DNA from: Gemmatimonas sp.
GTDB lineage: Bacteria > Gemmatimonadota > Gemmatimonadetes > Gemmatimonadales > Gemmatimonadaceae
DNA length: 64,000 nt
Assembly (NCBI GenBank): GCA_021154325.1
Contig: JAJKIR010000159.1
Span: 1-64,000 of the forward strand
Direction of reading: 5' to 3'
The notes under the pieces were generated by a model. The model searched no databases, was not told the DNA's origin, and worked only from the letters and a program-made list of their open reading frames with translations. Made by a program: the position numbers and the translations under genes. Positions within the stretch are counted from its first letter, which is position 1. Each line of letters opens with the position of its first letter. Shown here one piece after another: positions 19,823-28,415 of this stretch.

Positions 19823-20354
19823 TAACGCGGCGCTGTTCTGGCCGGTGATGATTCTGGTGACGGTGAGCGATTTCATCACGAAATGGCTCGCCGTGAAGTG
19901 GCTCGTGCTGAAGGCCATGCCGCACCCGGTATTCGGCGACTGGTTCCGCCTCGCGCTCGTGCGAAACCCCGGGGCCGCGTTCGGGCTGAACGTCGGCATC
20001 TACTCGCGGTACATCTTCATGGGCCTAACGATCGTCGCGCTCGTGATCCTGGCGCGGCTGTATCGCAGCACGCGGCCGGGGGACGCGTCGCGGGTGATGG
20101 CGCTCGCGCTCGTCTGTGGCGGCGCCATCGGCAACCTTATCGACCGCGTGACCTCCGTCGACGGCGTGATCGATTTCATCGACGTCGGCATCAGCGAGAT
20201 CACCCGCTGGCCGACATTCAACGTCGCTGACATGGCCGTGAGCTTCGGCGCGTTTCTCCTCGCGTGGGTGCTCTGGGAGGAGGACCGCGACCTCTCCACC
20301 GAGGTCAGTCCGGTGTCGGCCGCCTCCGTGGCTCGCGAGTCGGGAGAAGCTTAA
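19809..20354 (+). CDS. lspA: lipoprotein signal peptidase, first of two tandem copies
   Basis: 181-residue integral membrane aspartic peptidase that removes signal peptides from diacylated prolipoproteins. Four hydrophobic segments are visible. The catalytic aspartates lie in GNLIDR and FNVADMAVS, both intact, and RNPGAAFGL matches the conserved first motif. I chose the ATG at 19809 (MRRSSNAALFWPV), inside the end of the dksA-like gene; the frame is open further upstream but only as a shadow. A second lspA follows 124 bp later with about half of the aligned residues identical by eye. Confidence 0.93.
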   Translation: MRRSSNAALFWPVMILVTVSDFITKWLAVKWLVLKAMPHPVFGDWFRLALVRNPGAAFGLNVGIYSRYIFMGLTIVALVILARLYRSTRPGDASRVMALALVCGGAIGNLIDRVTSVDGVIDFIDVGISEITRWPTFNVADMAVSFGAFLLAWVLWEEDRDLSTEVSPVSAASVARESGEA

Positions 20355-20390
20355 CAGCAGCTATCAGCTATCGGCTCGCAGTTATCAGGG
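20355..20390 (+). repeat. 7-bp-period array after the first lspA
   Basis: Heptads of the CAGCTAT type (CAGCTAT twice, CGGCTCG, CAGTTAT) start directly at the lspA stop codon. No complementary arm is visible here. The remaining 88 bp to the second lspA show nothing I can name. Confidence 0.6.
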
Positions 20391-20478
20391 AGTTCGGAAC
20401 GAATCGCTCGTTTTGTGTGGCGATTTCGAGCATTTCCCACCAAGATCAAAAGCGTCGTTCCATCCTCTGACTGCCGCG

Positions 20479-21018
20479 ATGTCTCGCTCTTCGAACGCCA
20501 GAATATTCTGGACGGCTGCCCTCGTCGTCGTCGCCCTCGACCTCGCGACGAAGCTCATCGTTCAGAAAACGCTCACTTTTCTCGAGCCGCTTCGGCTCCT
20601 CGGCGACGTGGTTCGGTTCACCCTCGTGTACAACAAGGGCGCCGCGTTCAGCATGTCGCTCGGTGCGCAGTCGCGCTGGATCTTCGGCACGTTCGCCCTC
20701 ATCGCGCTCGTCATCCTCTGGCGGCTCTACCGTCAGGGCCCGCCGCAGGACCACATGCGCGCGCTCGCGCTGGGTCTGGCGTGGGGTGGTGCGGCGGGCA
20801 ATCTCATCGATCGGATTCGTGAGCCGCTGGGCGTCGTCGACTTCATCGACATCGGCGTGGGGACGGTGCGGTTCTGGACGTTCAACGTCGCCGATTCGGC
20901 CGTCACGATCGGCGCGGTGCTTCTCGCCTGGGTACTCTGGCACGAGGACCGGCGCACCGCGGCCGCCGCGCCAGCCGCGCCCAAGCCCGATCGCGCCGAG
21001 GAGCAGATCGGCACGTGA
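20479..21018 (+). CDS. lspA: lipoprotein signal peptidase, second tandem copy
   Basis: 179-residue second signal peptidase II. The catalytic motifs GNLIDR and FNVADSAVT and the conserved YNKGAAFSM segment are intact, so it should be active. Four membrane helices are followed by an Ala/Pro-rich cytoplasmic tail of about 25 residues. I start at ATG 20479 (MSRSSNARIFW); the open frame begins 66 nt earlier but adds an unlikely N-terminus. The GTG start of rluD overlaps its stop. A paralogue immediately upstream suggests a local duplication that has since diverged. Confidence 0.93.
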   Translation: MSRSSNARIFWTAALVVVALDLATKLIVQKTLTFLEPLRLLGDVVRFTLVYNKGAAFSMSLGAQSRWIFGTFALIALVILWRLYRQGPPQDHMRALALGLAWGGAAGNLIDRIREPLGVVDFIDIGVGTVRFWTFNVADSAVTIGAVLLAWVLWHEDRRTAAAAPAAPKPDRAEEQIGT

Positions 21019-22031
21019 CCGCCCAGCCGGGCGGCCAACCCGCGTCAGCGACGCACGAGCTCATCGCGCCTAACGACGCACCACGCCTCGACGTGCTCGT
21101 CGCCGGGCACCTCGACATCTCCCGCAACCAGGCCGCGACGCTGATCGCGAACGGCCGGGTCGCCGTCGATGGCCGGCGGGAGCGAGCCAGCTATCGCGCT
21201 CGCGCTGGCGAACGGATTACCGTGACCGTACCGCCGCCGCCGTCGCGGGCTGTGGTCGCGGAGAGCATCCCGCTGAACATCGCCTACGAGGACGAGGACG
21301 TCCTCGTCGTCGACAAGCCGGCTGGGATGGTCGTGCATCCCGCACCCGGCAACTGGTCGGGGACGCTCGTGAACGCGCTCAAGGGGCGCGGGGCACCGCT
21401 CTCCGAAGTCGCCGAAGAGGGTCGGGAGGGAATCGTCCATCGGTTGGACAAGGAGACTTCCGGTCTCCTCCTGGTCGCCAAGACGGATCGGGCGCACCGC
21501 GTGCTCGGCGCCGAGCTGCAGGCTCGGCGCATCGTGCGCCGGTATGCCGCGATGGCCTGGGGTCATCTGAGCGAGGATCGCCTCACGGTCGAGAAGCCGA
21601 TCGCCCGTGACCCGCGAGACCGAAAGCGGATGGCGATCGTCAGTACAGGACGGCCGGCGCGGACGGACTTCACCCGGCTGGCGCGCTTCGATTCCGCCGA
21701 TTTGCTGCGGGCGCACCTCTATACCGGGCGCACGCATCAGATTCGCGTGCATCTCGCGGCGATCGGACACCCGGTCGTCGGCGACGATACATACGGCGGG
21801 GGAGGAGGGCGCCGGCTCATGCAGCTTCCCCCGCGTCGACACTTCCTGCACGCCGCGTGGTTGCAGTTTCGTCATCCGGTGAGCGGGCAGGAGATCGACA
21901 TTCGCTCACCGCTGCCGGAGGATCTCCGCCGAGCGCTGGCCGCCACTGCACAGGGAAGTCTTCCCGACGACGCATTCGCTGGCGACCTCGATCCGCTGGA
22001 GTACTTTGGCTTCTACAGCCTCCACCTTTGA
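21015..22031 (+). CDS. RluD-family 23S rRNA pseudouridine synthase
   Basis: 338-residue cytoplasmic enzyme that isomerises uridines in large-subunit rRNA. An N-terminal S4 RNA-binding domain (LDISRNQAATLIANGRVAVDG, about residues 30-60) leads to the catalytic domain with HRLDKETSGLLLVAKT, whose Asp is the nucleophile, and ARLYTGRTHQIR-type wording (HLYTGRTHQIRVHL). This is the RluA/RluC/RluD group; which uridines are modified cannot be read from sequence alone. The start is a GTG overlapping the second lspA. An lspA-rluD pair is common in bacteria. Its last 26 bp overlap the first cheW. Confidence 0.93.
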   Translation: MTAQPGGQPASATHELIAPNDAPRLDVLVAGHLDISRNQAATLIANGRVAVDGRRERASYRARAGERITVTVPPPPSRAVVAESIPLNIAYEDEDVLVVDKPAGMVVHPAPGNWSGTLVNALKGRGAPLSEVAEEGREGIVHRLDKETSGLLLVAKTDRAHRVLGAELQARRIVRRYAAMAWGHLSEDRLTVEKPIARDPRDRKRMAIVSTGRPARTDFTRLARFDSADLLRAHLYTGRTHQIRVHLAAIGHPVVGDDTYGGGGGRRLMQLPPRRHFLHAAWLQFRHPVSGQEIDIRSPLPEDLRRALAATAQGSLPDDAFAGDLDPLEYFGFYSLHL

Positions 22032-22479
22032 GCCTAACGTCGCGCCGGTCACCGGGGCGCGCCGCACGCTGCTCTTTCGCGTCGGCAGCACGGTTTACGG
22101 GTGCGACATCGACGACATCCGCGAGATCGTTCCCTTCCGCCGCGCGACGCGTCTGCCGGGGGCACCCAATTACGTCCAGGGACTGATCAACCTCCGCGGA
22201 ACGATCGTGACCGTGCTCGATCTCGGCGCCCGCCTCGACCCCAGCCACCCACCGGTCGGGGACGGGTCGATCATGCTCGTCGCCATGCCCGGCAACAACC
22301 GGCTGGTGGGCGTGGCGGTCCAGGAAGTCATGGACGTGCGCGTCGTCGGCGATTCGAGCGATGACGTCATCGCCGATAGCGCCGGCAACGACGCGGTGCG
22401 TGGGCTCGCGTACGTGGACGGCGGGACGGTCATCCTCCTCGACATCCACTCACTCGTCAGGCAGGTCCTGCTCTCCTAG
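22006..22479 (+). CDS. cheW: CheW adaptor, first copy
   Basis: 157-residue CheW-domain protein that couples receptors to CheA. LFRVGSTVYGCDIDDIREIV, APNYVQGLINLRGTIVTVLDL and TVILLDIHSLV match the two-lobed SH3-like CheW fold. The TTG start lies inside the end of rluD; a later start at the V of VTGARRTLL is possible but would trim only the linker. It opens the long chemosensory operon. Its stop codon overlaps the AGGAGGT of cheY, so the two are tightly coupled. Two more CheW proteins lie at 38-39 kb. Confidence 0.9.
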   Translation: MASTASTFEPNVAPVTGARRTLLFRVGSTVYGCDIDDIREIVPFRRATRLPGAPNYVQGLINLRGTIVTVLDLGARLDPSHPPVGDGSIMLVAMPGNNRLVGVAVQEVMDVRVVGDSSDDVIADSAGNDAVRGLAYVDGGTVILLDIHSLVRQVLLS

Positions 22480-22487
22480 GAGGTTCC

Positions 22488-22850
22488 TTGAGTCACACTG
22501 TTCTTATCTGCGACGACGCGATCTTCATGCGAACCATGGTCGGCGACATTCTCAGCCAGGCTGGATTTGAGGTTGTCGGCGAGGCGGAGACGGGCGTGCA
22601 GGCGGTCGAGAAGTACAAGCAGCTCAAGCCCGATCTCGTGACGATGGATATCGTGATGCCCGACATGGGCGGCATCGACGCGGTCCGCGAAATCTGCAAG
22701 CACGATCCGCAGGCGAGGATCCTCATGTGCTCGGCGATGGGGCAGCAGGCGCTCGTCGTCGAAGCGATCCAGGCGGGGGCGAAGGATTTTGTCGTGAAGC
22801 CGTTCCAGCCTTCGAGAGTTCTCGAAGCGGTGCAGCGAGTTCTGGGGTGA
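22488..22850 (+). CDS. cheY: CheY response regulator
   Basis: 120-residue single-domain receiver. Asp9-Asp10 bind magnesium, Asp54 in VTMDIVMPDM is the phosphoacceptor and Lys104 in VVKPF completes the site. The TTG start is fixed by a near-perfect AGGAGGT at 22478-22484. A stand-alone CheY next to cheA and cheC suggests phosphate flow to an output motor or polarity target, with CheC as phosphatase. The stop codon marks the exact start of a 7-bp-period inverted array. Confidence 0.94.
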   Translation: MSHTVLICDDAIFMRTMVGDILSQAGFEVVGEAETGVQAVEKYKQLKPDLVTMDIVMPDMGGIDAVREICKHDPQARILMCSAMGQQALVVEAIQAGAKDFVVKPFQPSRVLEAVQRVLG

Positions 22851-22939
22851 TCGGTGGTTGGTGGTCGGTGATTGGTGACGGCGGCGTGCAACGTCGTCAC
22901 GAGTAACCAACCACCAGTCACCAATCACCAGCCACCGCC
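22851..22939 (+). repeat. 7-bp-period inverted array between cheY and cheA
   Basis: Left arm 22851-22879 is built of heptads such as GTGGTTG, GTGGTCG and GTGATTG. Right arm 22905-22939 has the complementary type (ACCACCA, GTCACCA, ATCACCA, GCCACC). Segments 22859-22878 and 22917-22936 can pair over 20 bp with two mismatches. It fills the gap from the cheY stop to 1 nt before the cheA ATG, leaving no conventional ribosome binding site for cheA. Confidence 0.75.
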
Positions 22940-22940
22940 T

Positions 22941-24974
22941 ATGGATCCCTCCCAGTACGCCGATCTCTTCCTCACGGAGAGTCGCGAGCACGTCTCGGCG
23001 ATGAACCAGTGGCTCCTGCAGCTCGAGCGGGAGGGAGCCGCTGGGAGCGCCGAGCCGGTGAGCGCGATTTTTCGCGCCGTACACACGGTGAAGGGGATGA
23101 GCGCGACGATGGGATACGCCGCCGTCGCGGAGCTGTCGCACGAGCTGGAGACGCTGCTCGACCGGGTGCGTCGCGGAGAGCTCGCGGTCAATGCGGAGCT
23201 GATGGATCTGCTCTTCCGCTCCGCGGATGTTCTCGAGACATCGATCGAGGGCGCCGTCGCGGGCCGCGCCGTGCCGATGGACGATGTGATGCGGCGACTG
23301 CGCGCGTTCGGCGAATCGCGACCCAGCCCTGCCGCGCCGTTGCCGGAGCGCTCCGACGAGCCTAACGAGTGGACAGCGCCGCTGCCGGTGGGGTCGGGGA
23401 TGCTGGTGCGCGTGCGACTCCAGCCGGAGACGCCGCTCAAGGGTGTCCGCGCCTTTCTCGTCGTGCAGGCGCTGCGTCGGCTCGGGGACGTCATCGTCGT
23501 GAGCCCGCCCGTGAGCTCACTCCAGGCGGAGCAGTTCGGCCACGACTTCGCGCTGCGACTCGTGACGACAGTGGGCGAAGCCGAGATCGACCGCGTGGCG
23601 CGCGGGGCGGGTGACGTCGTCGCGGTGCAGATCGGAGAGCCTGGTGGAGCGCCGCGATCCGCCGCCGCACCGGAGCCTCGGCTGAGCCGGGCCGAGCCCG
23701 TTGTCTCGCCAGCCACTGCCGCGGACAGCCTCGCCCTTGGCGTGGCGCGTCTCGCGCAAAAGGAACCACCATCGGTCACCGTGCCTAACGCTGCGGCGGA
23801 GGCGGCCGAGGCGACGGGAGTGCGCCAGTCGCGACATGTCCGAATCGACCTTCGCCGGCTCGACTCGCTCATGAACCTCATCGGCGAGCTCGTGATCACG
23901 CGCGGGCGGCTCCTGCAGATTTCGACGGGCCTCGAGGATCCGGCGCTGGCCGACAGCGTGACGCAAGCCTCGCGGCTGATCGGCGATCTGCGCGACGAGA
24001 TCATGACGAGTCGGATGGTGCCGGTGTGGCAGATCTTCGACCGGTTTCCACGGCTCGTTCGCGACGCGTCGCGCGCGTTAGGCAAGCGGATCGAGTTCAC
24101 GATCGACGGGAAGGACATCGAGCTCGATCGATCGATGCTGGACGAGATCGGCGATCCGATCGTGCATCTCCTGCGGAACGCCATCGATCATGGTATCGAG
24201 TCACCGGAGGAACGCGTCGCGGCGGGCAAGCCGGCGGCGGGGAAGCTCCGCTTGAGCGCGGCGCGAGACCGGTCCGCGGTCATGATCCGCGTGAGCGATG
24301 ACGGCAAGGGAATCGACCGCGATCGCGTGCTGGCCAAGGCCAAGGCGACAGGTCTTATCGACCCCAACAAGACGTCGCTCAACGATGACGAGCTGCTGCG
24401 CATCATCGGGCGGCCGGGCTTCTCGACGGCAGAGCGCGTGACCGACCTGTCAGGACGCGGCGTCGGCATCGACGCGGTCTACACGCGCGTGCGCGCGCTC
24501 GGCGGCGCGGTCGACATTCGCTCGGCGCCCGGGCAGGGGACGACGGCAACGCTGCGACTGCCGCTCACGCTCGCGATTGTCCGCGCGCTGCTGGCGCGCG
24601 TCGCGGACGAGGTGTACGCGATTCCGCTGACCCACGTGTCGGAAACGGTGGAGCTCCAGGACGCGGCATTGCGCACACTGCAGGGACGCGAGGTGCTGGT
24701 GCTGCGCTCCGACGTGCTGCCGGTGCTACGGCTGCGGGCGTTGGTGGGGCTGGGACAGCGCGCGGCAGTGGCGGGCCAGCCTAACGAGCAAGTCATCATC
24801 ATCGATCTACCCGATCGCCGCGTCGGTCTCGTCGTCGACGAGCTCGGGGGGCAGCAGGAAATCGTCGTCAAGCAGTTCGACGGCGTGAAGGACGGACTCA
24901 CATTCTTCGGCGGCGCGACGATCCTCGGGAACGGCTCGCCGGCACTCATCGTCGACGTCAGCAGCTTCCCATGA
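22941..24974 (+). CDS. cheA: CheA chemotaxis histidine kinase
   Basis: 677-residue kinase. The Hpt domain carries His48 (AVHTVKGMSATMG). A regulatory domain of about 80 residues in the P2 position (VRVRLQPETPLKGVRAFLVV) precedes the dimerisation helices (RLDSLMNLIGELVITRGRLL). The ATPase has the N box HLLRNAIDHGIE and the glycine-rich SDDGKGI and GRGVGIDAV motifs, and a CheW-like domain closes the chain. I start at ATG 22941 because upstream codons read through the repeat array. The cheC start overlaps its end by 4 nt. No receptor gene is present in the window, so its input is unknown. Confidence 0.96.
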   Translation: MDPSQYADLFLTESREHVSAMNQWLLQLEREGAAGSAEPVSAIFRAVHTVKGMSATMGYAAVAELSHELETLLDRVRRGELAVNAELMDLLFRSADVLETSIEGAVAGRAVPMDDVMRRLRAFGESRPSPAAPLPERSDEPNEWTAPLPVGSGMLVRVRLQPETPLKGVRAFLVVQALRRLGDVIVVSPPVSSLQAEQFGHDFALRLVTTVGEAEIDRVARGAGDVVAVQIGEPGGAPRSAAAPEPRLSRAEPVVSPATAADSLALGVARLAQKEPPSVTVPNAAAEAAEATGVRQSRHVRIDLRRLDSLMNLIGELVITRGRLLQISTGLEDPALADSVTQASRLIGDLRDEIMTSRMVPVWQIFDRFPRLVRDASRALGKRIEFTIDGKDIELDRSMLDEIGDPIVHLLRNAIDHGIESPEERVAAGKPAAGKLRLSAARDRSAVMIRVSDDGKGIDRDRVLAKAKATGLIDPNKTSLNDDELLRIIGRPGFSTAERVTDLSGRGVGIDAVYTRVRALGGAVDIRSAPGQGTTATLRLPLTLAIVRALLARVADEVYAIPLTHVSETVELQDAALRTLQGREVLVLRSDVLPVLRLRALVGLGQRAAVAGQPNEQVIIIDLPDRRVGLVVDELGGQQEIVVKQFDGVKDGLTFFGGATILGNGSPALIVDVSSFP

Positions 24975-25603
24975 CCATACCCATGGACGACATCCGCTCG
25001 CTCAAGGCGATCCAGCTCGATGCGCTGAAGGAAGTAGCGAACATCGGCGCCGGGCACGCCGCGACCGCGCTCTCGCAGATGATTGGAGGGACGATCATGA
25101 TCAGCGTCCCGACAATCAATATCTCGCGTCTCGAGGAGATCCCGCCACAGGTGGCCGAGCCCGACGAGCCTGTCGCGGCGGTGCTGATGCACATGCTCGG
25201 CGATCTCACCGGACGCACCATGCTCGTCTTTCCCCGGCCATCCGCGCTGCGCCTCGCTGAGCTGATGCTCCACCGCGATGCGGGGGCGTCGCAGGAGCTC
25301 GGCGAGATGGAGCAGTCCGCGCTCAAGGAGGCGGGGAACATCCTCAGCTCGGCGTACATGAACGCGCTGAGCGAATTCATGCACATCATGCTCCTGCCAT
25401 CGCCGCCGAGCCTCGCGGTGGACATGTCGACGGCGGTGCTGACGACGGCCTATCTGCAATTCAGCTCGCAGAAGGATTACGTCTTCTGCGTCGAGAGCGA
25501 GTTCATGATGGTGCAGATGGCGGAGAAGCTGCGCGGCTTCTTTCTGCTGTTGCCCGATCCGGCGTCGCTTCAGGCGCTGCTGCGCGCCGTCCGCGTCGCA
25601 TAA
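24971..25603 (+). CDS. cheC: CheC-type CheY-P phosphatase
   Basis: 210-residue protein with the duplicated CheC/FliY/CheX phosphatase motif. The first site is LKEVANIGAGHAATAL (Glu21, Asn24), the second LKEAGNILSSAYMNAL. Both Glu-x-x-Asn pairs are kept, so two active sites are likely; at the position after GAG the first site has His where the family often has Asn. CheC removes phosphate from CheY and can be stimulated by CheD, whose gene lies 11 kb downstream in the same operon. It starts in a 4-nt overlap with cheA. Confidence 0.94.
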   Translation: MTIPMDDIRSLKAIQLDALKEVANIGAGHAATALSQMIGGTIMISVPTINISRLEEIPPQVAEPDEPVAAVLMHMLGDLTGRTMLVFPRPSALRLAELMLHRDAGASQELGEMEQSALKEAGNILSSAYMNALSEFMHIMLLPSPPSLAVDMSTAVLTTAYLQFSSQKDYVFCVESEFMMVQMAEKLRGFFLLLPDPASLQALLRAVRVA

Positions 25604-25616
25604 CGATTGTCGGCTG

Positions 25617-28412
25617 ATGAGCACCACGATGCCGCCGGCGCGACTACCGTCGCTCACGTCCCACCGCGATCGGGACGTGCTGCGGTCGTTCGCCCAGCGC
25701 ATCGATCCCGCCGACGCGGGTGCTCACAACAATCTCGGCGTCCTCTATTACAACAAGGGTCTGCACGAGGAGGCCGTTGCGGCGTTCATGCGCGCGCTCG
25801 AGCTCGACCAGAAGATGCAGGTCGCGCAGCGCAATCTCGAGATCGCGTACTTCAACACCGGCTACTACGACAAGCGGATTCCCGAGCTGCGCGAGCGTCT
25901 GCGCCAGCATCCCGAGGATCGTGACGCACGCTGGGAGCTCGGCCGCACTTACGCCTTGGTAGGCCAGCAGCCGCAGGCCATCGAGGAGTTCACATCGCTG
26001 CTTCAGTACCATCCGAACGACGTGGGGGCGCTGCTTCAGCTCGCGCTTGCCGAGAAGCAGGCTGGCGACATCGGCCGCGCGCAGGAGTGGCTCCAGCGCG
26101 CGCTCGCGCTCGACAAGGACAGCTCGATTCTGCACTTCTACCTCGGCGAGGTGCTGTACAACCGCGGTCTCAACGACGAGGCGCTGAGCGCGCTGAAGCG
26201 CGCGATGGAGCTGAACCCGGAGAATCACGACGCCCTCTACCTCATGGGCTTCGTGCTCGGCGACATGGGGCGCCACGAGCAGGCGCGCGACATCACGAAG
26301 CGGGCGATCAAGCTCAATCCGACGCTGTCGCGCGCGCAGCCGAATCTCTCGCTCGAGAATGGCAAGCCGCAGCGGTACGAGGAGGCCGTTGCCGCGCGGG
26401 AGGAGCGCCGCGGGCGCGAGATGCAGGTGACGGGCGAGGGCCGTCTCGCGCGCTACAATCTCGGTCTCGCGTTCCGGCAGAAAGGATACTTCGTCGAGGC
26501 GCTGCGCGAGTATAGCCTCGCGCTGGAACAAGGCGAGGATCGCGACCTCGTGCTGCAGGCCATGGCGGAGGTGCACATCCTCCGCAAAGATCCCAAGGCG
26601 GCCATCGAGCTCTATGAGCAGCTGCTCAACTCGCAGCCGAACAGCCCCAAGCTGTGGAACGAGCACGGTGTTACGCTCCACCAGGATGGCCGCTTCGACG
26701 AGGCGGAGGCGAGCTACCGGAAGGCGATCGCCGCCGATTTGCACTACGCCCTTGCCCACAATAACCTCGGGATCGCCCTTTACCACCGAGGCGATGTCGA
26801 GGGCGCGCTCAAGTCGTTAGGCAGCGCCGTCGACTCGCAGCCGTCGTTCGTGAAGGCGCGGCTCAACCTCGCGCTGCTCCTCTACAAGGGGAAGCGGCTG
26901 CAGAAGGCGCTCGAGGCATATCGTCAGGCGCTGACCACCGAGACCGAACATCCCGTGGCATGGAACGGAATCGGCCTCGTCCTCGCCGACCTCAAGAAGC
27001 ATGACGACGCGAAGAACGCGTTCGCTCGCGCGATTCAGGCTCGTCCCCGCTACGCCGAAGCGCATTACAATCTGAGCTTCACGCTCTCGAGCCTTGGCGA
27101 CTTCGAGGGTGCGCTGCGCGAGACGAAGCTCGCGCTCGAGATCGATCCGTATTACGTCGGGCAGAAGTTCGAGCTTGCGATCGACCTGCAGCACGAGGAT
27201 CCGGACCTCTCGATCCAGCCGGATCTCGGGTCGGAGAAGCGCGCCGACGAGCCGATCGAGGAATTCAGCTTTGACGCAAAGCTGCTCGACACGCTGTTCA
27301 CGGAGCTGGCGCCGGCGCCACCTCCGGCGGGGACGGCGGTAGCAAGCGGCAATGAGCGGGCCGCCTATAAAATGGCTGCCGACTACCTCACGAAGGGGAT
27401 GCACGACCGCGCCGCGGCGGAGATACGCCGGGCGATGGCGCGTGGCGCCGATCGCGCCGAGGGTCAGGCATTGCTCGGCAGCATCTTCGCGAAGCAGGGG
27501 CTGCACGGCGAGGCATTGGAGCGGTATCGAGAGGCGAGGCGCGAAGCCACAGGTACGACCGCGCCGCGGCTGGCGCTTATCGGCGAGGCGTGGTCACTCG
27601 TCAGACTCGGCCGGGCCGGCGAAGCGCGGCCCGTTGCCGAGGAGCTTCTCGCACGCGAAGCGGAGGACATCGAGATCCTCATGCTCGTGGCGACAGCGCG
27701 CGGCGACGCGGGCGATCCGGCGGGCGCGCTCGCAGCGCTCGAAACTGCCCGGCGTGTCGCGCCGATGCGCGCCGACGTGCAGCAGAAGGTCGGCGACATC
27801 GCGCGCTCCCTCGGGGATATCGAGGGAGCGATTGCCGCGTATCGACACGCGCTCACGCTCGATCCTGATTTCGCCGTGGTGCGCTTTCAGTTGGCGCGGC
27901 TGCTTGCTTCCAAGGGCGCGGTGAAGGAAGCGGAGCAGGAGCTCGTCGCCGCGCTCGACGCCGTGCCGACGTATGCGGAGGCGACGCTCGAGCTCGCGGC
28001 GCTGCGCCGGCAGGTCGGACGGGCGGGAGATGGCCTGCCGCTGCTGATCGACCTTCTCCAGCGCGACCCCTATCACTTCGACGCCCTCATCGCGTTAGGC
28101 GAGACGCTCCTCTCGCTCGGCCGGCAGCGCGACGCGGTGACCGCGTTCGCGCGCGTTCTGCGATTCGATCCGTCGCACGTGGGAGCGCTCTACCACGAGG
28201 GCGCGCTGCTCGCGGAGCAGAAGCGGTATCGCGAGGCCATCTCGCGCTGGGAGAAGGTGATCGCGCAGGCACCGGCGAGCGACTACGCCAAGCGCGCCAA
28301 GCGTGAGATGCGCACTGCCGCCGACCTCGCCCGCATCTTCGGCGACAAGCCGTCGGCAGATGCCAAACCGCGCCGCACGAGCGGTCCGACCACTTCTCAC
28401 TCGCGGAGCTGA
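25617..28412 (+). CDS. large tetratricopeptide-repeat protein
   Basis: 931-residue cytoplasmic protein made almost wholly of TPR units, at least a dozen, in two blocks: about residues 35-530 and 580-910. An acidic linker (about 530-580) separates them. Typical units read HNNLGVLYYNKGLHEEAVAA and LGEVLYNRGLNDEALSALKR. No signal peptide or catalytic motif is present. It lies 13 bp after cheC and 3 bp before the DUF4388 gene. Its likely role is a scaffold that assembles the Che proteins, roadblock proteins and MglA; the partners are inferred from position only. Confidence 0.88.
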   Translation: MSTTMPPARLPSLTSHRDRDVLRSFAQRIDPADAGAHNNLGVLYYNKGLHEEAVAAFMRALELDQKMQVAQRNLEIAYFNTGYYDKRIPELRERLRQHPEDRDARWELGRTYALVGQQPQAIEEFTSLLQYHPNDVGALLQLALAEKQAGDIGRAQEWLQRALALDKDSSILHFYLGEVLYNRGLNDEALSALKRAMELNPENHDALYLMGFVLGDMGRHEQARDITKRAIKLNPTLSRAQPNLSLENGKPQRYEEAVAAREERRGREMQVTGEGRLARYNLGLAFRQKGYFVEALREYSLALEQGEDRDLVLQAMAEVHILRKDPKAAIELYEQLLNSQPNSPKLWNEHGVTLHQDGRFDEAEASYRKAIAADLHYALAHNNLGIALYHRGDVEGALKSLGSAVDSQPSFVKARLNLALLLYKGKRLQKALEAYRQALTTETEHPVAWNGIGLVLADLKKHDDAKNAFARAIQARPRYAEAHYNLSFTLSSLGDFEGALRETKLALEIDPYYVGQKFELAIDLQHEDPDLSIQPDLGSEKRADEPIEEFSFDAKLLDTLFTELAPAPPPAGTAVASGNERAAYKMAADYLTKGMHDRAAAEIRRAMARGADRAEGQALLGSIFAKQGLHGEALERYREARREATGTTAPRLALIGEAWSLVRLGRAGEARPVAEELLAREAEDIEILMLVATARGDAGDPAGALAALETARRVAPMRADVQQKVGDIARSLGDIEGAIAAYRHALTLDPDFAVVRFQLARLLASKGAVKEAEQELVAALDAVPTYAEATLELAALRRQVGRAGDGLPLLIDLLQRDPYHFDALIALGETLLSLGRQRDAVTAFARVLRFDPSHVGALYHEGALLAEQKRYREAISRWEKVIAQAPASDYAKRAKREMRTAADLARIFGDKPSADAKPRRTSGPTTSHSRS

Positions 28413-28415
28413 CGC

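Noticed and set aside
22925-25702. Two long minus-strand open frames over cheA and cheC (419 and 407 residues)
   Set aside because: Shadow frames of genes with intact catalytic motifs on the plus strand.
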